A stretch of DNA of 64,000 nucleotides, from positions 80,624,428 through 80,688,427 of the forward strand of contig JAVIAB010000041.1 of assembly GCA_032433765.1 (NCBI GenBank), read 5' to 3'. The notes under the pieces are model-generated. The model did not search any database. It saw nothing but the letters and a program-made list of their open reading frames with translations, and had not been told where the DNA came from. Below are positions 50,311-60,244 of this stretch, in pieces. This stretch comes from Megaustenia siamemsis (lineage: Eukaryota > Mollusca > Gastropoda > Stylommatophora > Ariophantidae). The stretch's first letter is position 1; every line of letters begins with the position of its first letter. Position numbers and translations under genes: made by a program.

Positions 50311-52105
50311 ATAGAAGATCATTGGAAACAGGTAAAGGATATATGGAAGGAGACGCTGGGGAGGGGGGGGAGAGAGAGAACGACAGAATAAGGCATGGAT
50401 GACAGCAGAGACCCTAGACACAATTAAAGAAAGAAAGAACAAGAAAGCAAACATAAATAAAAGCAAAACGAGAAGTAATAAAGCCAAGACACAGAAAGCT
50501 TACACAGAGGTGAACAAAGAAGTGAGAAGATGCATTAAAAGGGATAAGAGGAAATATATAGATGAACTAGCTAAAGAGGCAGAAGAAGCAGCAAACAAAG
50601 GGAATATGAAAGAACTGTACAACAGCACAAAGAAATTAAGTGGAAAATACCAACAGATCAACGTCTTTATTAAAGATAAGAAAGGAAATCTGTTTAGTAT
50701 ATAAGGGAACAAATGGAGAGATGGAAAGAGCAGTTTGAAGAACTTTTGAACAGACCCGGCTCAAATAGCCCTCCAGATATACTACCAGCAGAAGAAGAGT
50801 TACACATTAACTGTGGAAAACCAAGCAAAGAAGAAATAATGAAAGCCATCAAACAATTATAAAATGGTAAAGCCACAGGACCAGATGAAATTCCTTCGGA
50901 AGCCATCAAAGCAGATATTAACACCTCTACCAAGATGTTACATAATCTATTAGATAAAATTTGGGAGAGGGAAGAAATGCCTAAAGACTGGAAAGAAGGT
51001 TATATGATCAAACAACCAAAGAAAGGAAGTTTACAGGAGTGCATAAATTATAGGGGAATTATGTTACTATCAGTGCCAGGAAAAAATATTAAGCAGAATG
51101 ATTCTGGAGAGACTAAAAGAGGCCATAGAGAAACATTTGAGAGATGAACAAGTAGGTTTTAGGAAGAACAGATCATGTGCTGATCAAATAACTACTCTAC
51201 GTATAATAGTTGAACAATGTTTAGAACTAAAATCCCCATTTTATATTGGATTCATAGATTATGAAAAGGCATTTGATAGTTTAGACAGAGAAATGCTTTG
51301 GAAGTTGCTGAGTCATTACGGAATCCCCATAAAGTTTATTAACCTGATAAAAACAATGTATGAAGGAACGAAATGTAGTGTGGTGCATGAAGGACAGCTT
51401 ACAGAAGCATTTGTAATAAGAACAGGAGTAAGGCAGGGATCCCTTCTGTCTCCATTTCTCTTTCTACTGGCCATATAGATTATGAAAATAACTCAAAACA
51501 ACAGAAATGGAATCCAGTGGTCACTGACCAAGCAACTTGATGATTTAGACTTTGCTGATGACATAGCTCTCCTATCACACAGCCATCAACAGATGCAGGA
51601 TAAAAGGAGCATACTTGATGAGAGATCACAACAGCTAGGACCGAAAATTAATAGAGATAAGACCAACATATGAGAATTAATGCAGTTGGAAGTAACCAAA
51701 TAAAATTAGGAGAAATACCTCTATTAGATGTACAATCTTACATATATCTGGGCAGTAATATAGTCAAAGAGGGAAGAACAGAAAATGATACCAAAATAAG
51801 GATATCAAAATCCAGCATTTGTTGCACTGGGAAACATGGAAGTCCAAAGAAAATAGGTTAAATACTAAAATAAAAATGTTCAACTCCAATGTTAAGTCAG
51901 TCCTATTATATGGCTGTGAAACATGGAGAACAACAAAATTGACAATCATGAAGATACAGACTTTCATTAATGGATGCTTGCGAAGAATAAAAGGATGGAA
52001 ATGGCAGGACAAAATCACTAACATAGAATTATGGAAATGTACCAGTCAAATACCAGTGGATAAAGAGATACAGCGAAGACAATGGCGCTGGATAGGTTTG
52101 AATGT
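50311..52105 (+). pseudogene. RTE-type LINE reverse transcriptase, copy A, frameshifted
   Basis: A degraded RT ORF is spread over all three frames. The order is HWKQVKDIWKETL (about 50319), then TAETLDTIKERKNKKANIN (frame of 50399-50704), a frameshift near 50700, then MERWKEQFEELLNRP and GKATGPDEIPSEAIKAD. A TAA at 50860 falls in that stretch. NYRGIMLLSVPGK (about 51050) precedes another shift. The core frame (51098-51673) contains QVGFRKNRSCADQ, FIDYEKAFD (motif A), RTGVRQGSLLSP (motif B), a TAG at 51476, and LDFADDIALLSH (motif C). Two more shifts lead to LLYGCETWRTTK and EIQRRQWRWIG at about 52100. The 3' end is missing. The catalytic motifs survive, but the copy cannot encode a protein. 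Confidence 0.88.
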
Positions 52106-52129
52106 AGTTTATTTTACAGCAGTGCAGTT

Positions 52130-53435
52130 TGAATACAGTGACTTTAGAACAATAAGCCTAATGAGCCATGTTACAATAATCTTGCTAAAAGGTATACAGG
52201 GAAGGATTCAGAATAAAATCAATACTGAATGAGATGAGCAGCAATTTGGATTTAGGAAAAACAGTGGGACAAAAGAAGCCATATTCAGCATGAGAACATT
52301 AATCGAAAAGTACACAGAAGTAAACAAACCAATATATGCCTGCTTCATAGACTACACCAAAGCTTTTGATAGAGTACACCACAAACAACTTATAGAATGC
52401 CTAAAAGAGATACATCTAGATGACATGGACATACGACTAATATGTAATCTATACTGGGAGCAAACAGCAATAATAAAATATAACAAAGAGAACTCTACAC
52501 CCATTGATATAAAAAGAGGAGTAAGACATGGATGCATCCTATCACCAAGCTTGTTCAATCTATACACTGAGCAAATCTTTAAAAACATCTCAGATATGCC
52601 AGACCTACAAATTAATGGAAAGATAATCAATAACCTAAGATATGCTGATGATACTGTTCTACTAGCAGAAAATCCTAAAGATCTACAACAATTACTTAAT
52701 GAAATAAACACGACAAGCAAAAAATATGGACTAGATATGAATATCAAAAAGACTAAAAATATGATCATAAACAAAGAAAATACTCAAAACCCACAAGTGG
52801 ATATCAAAATTGAAGGAATAGACCTTGAGACAGTTCAGAACTATAACTACTTTGGACATACTATAAACAGTGATGGAAAATGTACAACTGAAATAAACAA
52901 AAGAATAGGAATGGCAAAAAGTAATGTTAATGCCATGAAGGACATACTAACATCAAAACAAATAACACCAGGGCTAAAGCTAAGAATAGCAAAATGTTAC
53001 ATCTTCTCAATATTCCTATATGGTGCAGAAACATGGACATTAGACAAGAAAACAGAACAGAGAATTGAAGTCTTTGAAATGTGGATATATAGAAGAATAG
53101 GTAGAATTGGATGGAAGGAAAAGAAAACAAACGATGAAGTTTTAAAACAACTAAAAATGAAAAGAGAACTACTAAACACAATTCAAACAAGGCAAATGCG
53201 ATTTTTGGGCCATGTTAAAAGACATAACAGCCTACTAAAAGTAATCCTGGAGGGGAAAATACAAGGTAAAAGAGGCAGAGGCAGACCAAGACTAACATGG
53301 ACGAGTAACATCAAAAGATGGACAAATCAGCCTATGACAACCTGCACCGTCAAAGCAAGGGATAGATCAGAATGGCTCTCCATGGTAGCCAACCTTCGAT
53401 GCGGAGATGGCACTCTATGATGATGTAAAATAAAC
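52130..53435 (+). pseudogene. RTE-type LINE reverse transcriptase, copy B, 5'-truncated
   Basis: A second, better preserved RTE copy begins inside the RT fingers with DFRTISLMSHV (about 52138). It is broken once by TGA at 52230. It then stays open for 376 codons (52290-53420): CFIDYTKAFDRVHHKQL (motif A), IKRGVRHGCILSPSLFNLY (motif B), LRYADDTVLLAE (motif C), FLYGAETWTLDKK, RQMRFLGHVKRHNSLLK and SMVANLRCGDGTL at the end. The 3' UTR is a few bases of ATGATGATG, as expected for RTE elements. The endonuclease and the first RT blocks are absent, a typical 5' truncation. Motif B has RHG, where relatives usually have RQG. Confidence 0.9.
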
Positions 53436-53762
53436 ATGACATGGTAGCTAAACCTGTAGAGAGACACGTCAAACTGGTCTGACTGGCCACAGCCAATTTT
53501 AGATTTAATAAGGCCCCAGGCAGAAAATAAAACCGCAAAACCCAGCAACTAACGAGATATGTTCAAATATGGGAGATTGAGAATGCTGGCCTCACTCTAC
53601 ACATAGCCGCTGCAGCTCGAAAACCTGGAAACGTCACGTTAGTTGGTGGATTTCCAGGAAGTCCCTCTCAGCCCGCAGGCCTAAGTTAGTCTATAGTTGG
53701 CTGTGGACTGGCAGTCCAGTAGATGTCCCGTTCTCGTTGACACAAAGATAATATGGTGACGT
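53436..53762. other. Unique DNA, nothing recognised
   Basis: About 330 bp after RTE copy B. It includes no open frame with a recognisable domain, and the missing 3' part of RTE copy A was not found here. Confidence 0.55.
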
Positions 53763-53798
53763 CATCATCATCATCATCGAGTGCCGTCTCCGCATCGT
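53763..53798 (-). mobile_element. RTE 3'-terminal shard
   Basis: CATCATCATCATCATCGAG and GTGCCGTCTCCGCATCG, read on the minus strand, match the last codons and (ATG)n tail of RTE copy B (53394-53430) and the end at 38150-38180. Only about 36 bp survive. The shard stops exactly where the 21-bp minisatellite begins. Confidence 0.6.
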
Positions 53799-55217
53799 AA
53801 GGAAGGATAGAAAACTAGTAGGGAAGGACAGAAAACTAGTAGGGAAGGACAGAAAACTAGTAGGGAAGGACAGAAAACTAGTAGGGAAGGACAGAAAACT
53901 AGTAGGGAAGGACAGAAAACTAGTAGGGAAGGACAGAAAACTAGTAGGGAAGGATAGAAAACTAGTAGGGAAGGACAGAAAACTAGTAGGGAAGGACAGA
54001 AAACTAGTAGGGAAGGACAGAAAACTAGTAGGGAAGGACAGAAAACTAGTAGGGAAGGACAGAAAACTAGTAGGAAAGGACAGAAAACTAGTAGGAAAGC
54101 TCAGAAAACTAGTAGGAAAGGACAGAAAACTAGTAGGGAAGGACAGAAAACTAGTAGGGAAGGACAGAAAACTAGTAGGAAAGGACAGAAAACTGGTAGG
54201 AAAGCTCAGAAAACTAGTAGGGAAGGACAGAAAACTAGTAGGAAAGGACAGAAAACTAGTAGGAAAGGACAGAAAACTAGTAGGAAAGGACAGAAAACTA
54301 GTAGGAAAGGACAGAAAACTAGTAGGAAAGGACAGAAAACTAGTAGGAAAGGACAGAAAACTAGTAGGGAAGGACAGAAAACTAGTAGGGAAGCTCAGAA
54401 AACTAGTAGGGAAGCCCAGAAAACTAGTAGGGAAGGATAGAAAACTAGTAGGGAAGGACAGAAAACTAGTAGGGAAGGACAGAAAACTAGTAGGAAAGGA
54501 CAGAAAACTAGTAGGAAAGCTCAGAAAACTAGTAGGAAAGGACAGAAAACTAGTAGGGAAGCTCAGAAAACTAGTAGGAAAGGACAGAAAACTAGTAGGG
54601 AAGGACAGAAAACTAGTAGGAAAGGACAGAAAACTAGTAGGGAAGGACAGAAAACTAGTAGGAAAGGACAGAAAACTAGTAGGAAAGGACAGAAAACTAG
54701 TAGGGAAGGACAGAAAACTAGTAGGAAAGGACAGAAAACTAGTAGGGAAGGACAGAAAACTAGTAGGAAAGGACAGAAAACTAGTAGGAAAGGACAGAAA
54801 ACTAGTAGGAAAGGACAGAAAACTAGTAGGAAAGGACAGAAAACTAGTAGGGAAGGACGGAAAACTAGTAGGAAAGGACAGAAAACTAGTAGGGAAGGAC
54901 AGAAAAACTAGTAGGAAAGGACAGAAAACTAGTAGGGAAGGACAGAAAACTAGTAGGGAAGCTCAGAAAACTAGTAGGAAAGGACAGAAAACTAGTAGGA
55001 AAGGACAGAAAACTAGTAGGGAAGCTCAGAAAACTAGTAGGAAAGGACAGAAAACTAGTAGGGAAGGACAGAAAACTAGTAGGAAAGGACAGAAAACTAG
55101 TAGGGAAGGACAGAAAACTAGTAGGAAAGGACAGAAAACTAGTAGGAAAGGACAGAAAACTAGAAACTAGTGGGGAAGGACAGAAAACTAGTAGGAAAGC
55201 TCAGAAAACTAGGAAAT
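53799..55217 (+). repeat. 21-bp minisatellite, about 67 copies
   Basis: The unit is GGGAAGGACAGAAAACTAGTA (21 bp; written here as GGGAAGGACAG plus AAAACTAGTA). Variants are GGAAAGGACAG, GGAAAGCTCAG and GGGAAGCTCAG. One plus-strand frame of the unit (GKDRKLV) is stop-free but has no ATG. Single-base indels near 54905 and 55165 break it. The right edge degenerates into ACTAGGAAATAGTG. Confidence 0.95.
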
Positions 55218-56090
55218 AGTGTTAGAAAAGTAGAAATACATAGAAGGGTTGGAGTATCCTTTAACATGAACCAACCTGTTGTTATTGTTTATTCTCATCA
55301 ACAAATCTATGGTAAATAGAAAGACAAACCGTGACGTCACCATGTCCTGCCTCTAAAGTCAACCTGTGTCCTATGTTCAATCGCCCCTGCTCGCAATGAT
55401 GGAAGCGTCACATTGTTTGAGTGATACTCCCCCTCCCCCCTTTCCCCAGTGGTCAGACTTAAGAGATATCGATGGCTTTGGTTTGACCAATTACACAATT
55501 TTTTTTTAATCTTTTAAAAACAGCAAGAGCCAGCAGTACGCGTCCAAAATGTAAAGCACCGCTGACTGCCTAACTATCGGGTTTTCTATTAAACATGGGG
55601 TTTCCCAATCTATATCAAATACTCAACAGATTAAGCTTTAGTGACAGTAAGTAATGGAATAAAAACGGAAAAGGTGACAGAAAGATCATAACGTTTTCTT
55701 GGAGGGCGGCGCTACCATAGCGTTGTTTTCTTGGAGGGCGGCGCTATCGTCATAAATAACGTTGCATCTCACAGCCTGATTTGTGCGCTTGAGTGTGTGG
55801 CTGTCCAAGGTGACTTTGGAAAGTTTCCTGACTACACGTGGTCTGGTATGGGGTGGCCTCCTCCACGTTAGAGGTCAGCTTGGATTGCGCCCCCGTTCTC
55901 CGGAGATACCAGCAACAGGTGCTGGGTTATTTGCTGCTCCACAGCTCTTTCGCCAGGTCGTCGAGCGGCTGTTCAAAGCTTCGATCCATGCTCTCCCATG
56001 GTGAGAAGTTGCGGGCAGTCCTCGATAGATCCCTTGAAAATATTCCACTTTTCAAATATGATTGGTTTATCAACTCTAAAGGAAACTAAT
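55218..56090. other. Mostly unique DNA with one short direct repeat
   Basis: GTTTTCTTGGAGGGCGGCGC occurs twice, at about 55692 and 55724, each time followed by TAYC. Two overlapping plus-strand frames (55783-56089) have no firm domain. A VWGGL string there is reminiscent of Tc1-like transposases but too short to support a call. Confidence 0.5.
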
Positions 56091-56180
56091 GAACAGTTCC
56101 GGCTCAAATAATGCTCCAGATATACTACCAGCAGAAGAAGAGTAACATGTTAACTGTGGACAACCAAGCAAAGATGAAAT
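56091..56180 (+). pseudogene. Short RTE reverse-transcriptase shard
   Basis: About 90 bp closely match RTE copy A at about 50745-50835. Shared stretches include CCAGATATACTACCAGCAGA at both places, followed by AGAAGAGT and by CAACCAAGCAAAGA-like sequence. It covers the connector before the RT fingers. There is no continuation on either side. Confidence 0.75.
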
Positions 56181-56765
56181 CTCTCTCTCTACGATCAGGA
56201 CTCAACGAGTTGTAACGGGCCGTATGAACACTTTCCACTTGTGAACCTGTTGTTTCTTAAACCCGTCTATCCTTGAACCCGTTCTTGTCAGTGCGAGTCG
56301 TGACACGTGATGTATTGACTTATGTTGTCTATCTATTAAGACAACAGCGGCTGTTGAACACTGCAGCCTCCTCCTGTGACTCCCTCGTCACAGATCCTGC
56401 TTGGCGCCTTCACAGGAAACCGCCGTAGGTTGCACCCCTGGCCGGGTGCTGATCGCCATAGTACTCCGCGCTGTATTTCTGCAGACCCGTGTGCGAGTCT
56501 CTACCAAGTTTCGTTCGTCGCTAGTCTAGGACAAGACAGCCAACATCGATTAAGTACTCACAAACACCAAGTAATAAAAGTGACACGTGAGGTTTAATGC
56601 GCACAGCTGACCTCACCCATGACAATGGTAGGTTTGTGTCCTCTCACTCGTGTCACCACAATCACACCTTCCCCAGGATCATTCAGATACTGGCGATGAC
56701 CACTGCCACCTTCTACTCCGCACCTAACCCCAATACAATCCAGCAGTTCGACTGATTATCTTTTC
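56181..56765. other. Unique DNA, nothing recognised
   Basis: Nearly 600 bp without repeats. A 73-codon plus-strand frame at 56376-56597 has no recognisable domain. Confidence 0.55.
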
Positions 56766-57105
56766 CACTAATCATCATCATCAAGTACCGGACCTACTGG
56801 TGTAGGTGATCATGTCTCTCCACAACTTTCGATTTCGGCAGCTATTTATCATTTCTGTTGTTCTTCTGCCAAGCCATTCTCTTAAACTGTCTGTTATTTT
56901 CTCTCTTTGCTTCCCTCTATCTCTTCGTCCCTCAATTTTCCCAGTTGTTACAATATATTCCATCTGTTCTCTTCTCATTTCATGGCCAAAAAATGATGAT
57001 TGTTTCTTCCTAATATTGGAAATTATCTCTCTTTTTGCTTTGACCTCTCTCAGAACATCTTCATTTCTCTTCTTAGCTGCCCATGGTACTCTCAACATTC
57101 TCCAC
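56766..57105 (-). pseudogene. RTE-type LINE C-terminal fragment, different subfamily
   Basis: The 105-codon minus-strand frame (56781-57098) starts in RVPWAAKKRNEDVL, then has SFFGHEMRREQMEY, GKIEGRRDRGKQREKITDSL and RNRKLWRDMITYT. That is the C-terminal region of RTE/BovB-like ORFs. It is open throughout but lacks everything upstream, and the ATG is an internal Met. The 3' end shows the usual tail (ATCATCATCATCAAGTACC on the plus strand at about 56770). The sequence is clearly distinct from RTE copies A and B. Confidence 0.85.
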
Positions 57106-57199
57106 TAATACCAGTTACAATTTACAGCTGGTCACTGACACTGTGAACCTGTCTGATACGGTTTCGCCCGTGATGAGAATTGTTGGAGTGTCATACTCC

Positions 57200-57419
57200 T
57201 ATTGCATGTCTCTAACGAGACTTCCTGAGTAACTAATGTCACAATTCATTGGAATGTTCATTGTTGCTACTACACAACTCTACTCCTACATGTCTCTAGC
57301 AAGACCTCCTTGATAGTTAAATATCACAAATCACGAGAATGTTCATTGTTGCTAATACACAGTTCTACTCACTGTATGTCTCTAGCAAAACCTTCCTGGT
57401 AGCTATGCCGCAAATTAAC
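57200..57419 (+). repeat. About 85-bp tandem repeat, interrupted by a transposon
   Basis: Three units begin ATGTCTCTAACGAG, ATGTCTCTAGCAAG and ATGTCTCTAGCAAA (about 57205, 57288 and 57376). Each of the first two contains GAATGTTCATTGTTGCTA. The third is cut by the Tc1/mariner-like element at 57420 and resumes after it at 59535 with GAATGTTCATTGTTG. Confidence 0.8.
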
Positions 57420-57421
57420 TA

Positions 57422-57528
57422 TAGTCCGTTCAGAAATTCATAATCACACCTGAATTAGTTTTGCGTGATAACCGCTTGTTATTTTGGTTTCAAATTTTGT
57501 ATGCAATCTTAGAATATTAATGACGCAA
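57422..57528 (+). repeat. Left terminal inverted repeat
   Basis: It begins TAGTCCGTTCAGAAATTCAT and contains TTTTGCGTGATAACCGCTTG and GCAATCTTAGAATATT. It matches the reverse complement of the right end with roughly one difference in twelve bases. Confidence 0.9.
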
Positions 57529-57911
57529 AGATTTTGGTATTTTTTATTCCACAAACACAACAGATTTTGCACATCAGCGAATTACTTTGATCTTTTATAA
57601 CGATATCACACAAGTTGATTCAAATTTTAGAGTTTACAGTAATCGTGTTAAATGTTCCAGTTTACTGCAATTCTTGTCTGAGGCTTATCTACATAGTGCT
57701 TAATTGTGAGTGTTGTTCGTTATGTGTATTTGCAAACATGAATTCAATTGGTTACAATTAGTCTTGTCCTTCGGTCACCATTAGACCCCAGGACGTCCTA
57801 AATGCAGCTGGAATTGAATTCATCTTAATTTTAATCATTCCGAATCTGACGATTCCAAGAGGTTGATAATCATTACTGGTGGACAAATAGTAATCCATCT
57901 CGTTTCCAGTA

Positions 57912-59100
57912 CTAATCTTCCACCCGCAGCACATGTTCAACACACTTCTTCCAGAACGGAATGTCTATTTTTGAGAGAGACTCGCGTGTCAGAACTTCAA
58001 CATCACACATTTTAAACGTCCTGTTCTGTTCTGCAACTTGTCCTTTGACGTGAGCCCAGACAAGTTCGATTGGATTAAGGTGCGCATGATATGCAGGGAG
58101 TCGAAGAGAGGTGTGGCCGTATTTCTCAATGATTTTGTCAACATGGTACACCTTTTTCTTATTCTTATTCTTCACAAGTTGTAACAATTCGGGTTTTAAA
58201 TATGTCGTCAAATTTGACATTTTCATTCGCAAGTCATGTCCTAATTTGCTCTTTTGTATTTGATGCAGTAGGCACTTTGTCTTCCTCTGATACGACATTG
58301 TGGTATGATGCATTATCCATGACTATGCATGAAGGTCTCTCCAGGATTGGTAAAAGATCGTCCTCCAACCAGTGCCTGAAAATGTTTCCATTCATTTCAG
58401 CATGGTAGTCCCTACCGTCGGTACTTTTTGATTGGAAAATAAGTCCCGCATCATGGACAAGGCCGTTTTCAGTGCCTCCAGCATGCGTTAATATAATGCG
58501 CTGGCCTTTGCTGCTCGGAATTGTTCTTTTGAGTTTGCCATTTACTGACTGCCATTCTTTAGCATAGGTGTGGTGTGCGTCGACCCATGATTCGTCCAAA
58601 TATACAATATCATACCGTTCACTCCGCCGCTCACGGATCTGTCTCAGGTATTTGCTTCGAGCAATGACCAAGTGTGGTTTTTCAGAAATAATATTCCTGC
58701 CTCCAACAGTTTTTCTGAAAGTGAAGCCGGCTCCTCGCACAATCTTCCATAAAGTACTTTTAGAAATGTCAATATTGCAGTCTGCATGCAATTTTAATTT
58801 CAAATTCCTGAGTGTAACACGTACATTATTAGCAAACATTTTCAATATCTTACGTTTTATGACATCCATGTCAAAGCTGTCGACTTTCCTTTTCCTATCT
58901 TGATTGACATGAGTGCACTCTGAGTCTTGTTTAATCCAACAAGAAAATGACGATCTATTAAGACCAAGCGCGAGTTGCGTTCGTCTCTCTGGGTCATGAA
59001 TATCACAATATAAATGCCCCATCTTGGATTCCATAAGGAAGTGCTGATATAGTAAAACAGTAACCTTTTGCATAGTTATAAATTTGCATTTCAAACTCAT
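57912..59100 (-). pseudogene. Tc1/mariner-like transposase, frameshifted
   Basis: The first frame (58234-59100, 288 codons) has an N-terminal helix-turn-helix region with LALGLNRSSFSCWIKQDSE. A second DNA-binding part has ISKSTLWKIVRGAGFTFRK. Two catalytic motifs follow: VYLDESWVD (Asp169) and CIVMDNASYHN (Asp262). It ends at a TGA (58234) after TKEQIRT. The rest is in another frame (57912-58313): KPELLQLVKNK, KIIEKYGHTSLRLPAYHAH and LNPIELVWAHVKGQV. The third catalytic acid belongs just before LNPIE, but His is found there (codon CAC), one base from Asp GAC. A nonsense change, a frameshift near 58210 and this His all point to an inactive enzyme. The first ATG at 59100 is taken as the start. 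Confidence 0.88.
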
Positions 59101-59426
59101 TGTAATTTAGATATAAATGTTGGTATTTAAAGTCAACAAATTGTCTACTGAGTCTTCACAAAATTAATAAAGATACGCCTTCCCTTCGGTAATTAATGCC
59201 AAGGCCGTGGTGCGTCATGTCGTTCAATAACAATTCAGTTTTGTGCACGGGATGTTCCTGAAGTTAGTGTTTCTGCAATAGCCAAAATATTTTACGCGAA
59301 CGACCGCACCAAATTAATGTATATATCCTAAAATGGTGTCAAATTCGAACAGGGTGAATTTAATATTCCCTAAAGAAGAAAACTTTTAAACTAGATCAAA
59401 TTTCTCAGAGCAAAAAATATTTCTAT

Positions 59427-59532
59427 AACGTCATCAATATTCTAAGATTGCATGCAAAATTTGAAAGCAAAATAACAAACGGTTATCACGCAAAACTAAT
59501 ATAGGTGTGATTATGAATTTTTGAACGGACTA
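59427..59532 (-). repeat. Right terminal inverted repeat
   Basis: Read on the minus strand it begins TAGTCCGTTCAAAAATTCAT and contains TTTTGCGTGATAACCGTTTG. It mirrors the left end and is followed directly by the TA duplication and the repeat unit GAATGTTCATTG. Confidence 0.9.
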
Positions 59533-59560
59533 TAGAATGTTCATTGTTGTAATTGAGTAG

Positions 59561-59952
59561 CATAACTCATTGCTTAACTGTCCATGACTCTAACCATCAT
59601 GTTTAACGAACACATCGCGACTGACTAACCTACCACTGGTCGGTTGCTTCTCCAACTGCCCACGGTACCGGTAGAATTGCTACTACTTCTCCAACCGTCT
59701 GCACAGAGCCTTCGATTCCTCTCGAATGAAAAGCCCCTAATGATCTTCAACTCACCTTCTTTCTTTCCACCAATCAACAATTACCCTGACAATTTCCCGT
59801 GACCCCCGCCGTGATCACTCATTCATTTTTCCCCGTGGTTTCCCTGACCTTCTTTCATTTCTCCTTCTCTCCCCTTGATCTTCACTCTCTTATCCCCCCT
59901 CTTAACACACACACTTCCCCCTTCTCTCTCCCTGTTTCAGAGTCACTAGAGG
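59561..59952. other. Unique pyrimidine-rich DNA, nothing recognised
   Basis: About 390 bp, C/T-rich between 59830 and 59940. A 64-codon plus-strand frame here (59799-59993) is low-complexity and has no recognisable domain. Confidence 0.55.
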
Positions 59953-60235
59953 TGATTAGCACAGGCATGCACACACAAAGATATGAGATGTGACTAACAC
60001 AGTATACATAGACATGCATACACAAAGATATGACACATGCCTAACATAGACATGCACACAAAGATATGAGATATGACTAACACAGTATACATAGACATGC
60101 ACACACAAAGATATGAGATGTGACTAACACAGTATACATAGACATACACCCACTAAGATATCAGTCATGGCTATCGCAGACACCCACTAAGATATGAGCT
60201 ACGACTAGCACGGATATACACTGAGAATTGAGCCA
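59953..60235 (+). repeat. Degenerate tandem repeat of about 47 bp
   Basis: GCACACACAAAGATATGAGA, TGTGACTAACACAGTATAC and ATAGACAT repeat about six times with indels. Copies become shorter and more diverged to the right (ACCCACTAAGATATCAG, then ACTAGCACGGATATAC). Confidence 0.85.
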
Positions 60236-60244
60236 TGGCTCAAT

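Larger units (their letters stand above)
57420..59534 (-). mobile_element. Tc1/mariner-superfamily transposon, long TIRs, dead
   Basis: The element is bounded by TA dinucleotides (57420-57421 and 59533-59534) and by terminal inverted repeats over 100 bp long. The transposase gene lies on the minus strand in the right half. The flanks rejoin as one unit of the surrounding 85-bp repeat, which fixes both ends. The transposase is broken by a stop and a frameshift. At about 2.1 kb it is longer than many mariners, partly because of the long TIRs. The exact family within Tc1/mariner/IS630 is not resolved. Confidence 0.9.

Noticed and set aside
52352..53190. Minus-strand frames over RTE copy B
   Set aside because: They are antisense shadows of a clearly recognisable reverse transcriptase.
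55783..56089. Tc1 transposase fragment (VWGGL string)
   Set aside because: Only a few residues fit, the frame changes at once, and no catalytic motif is visible.
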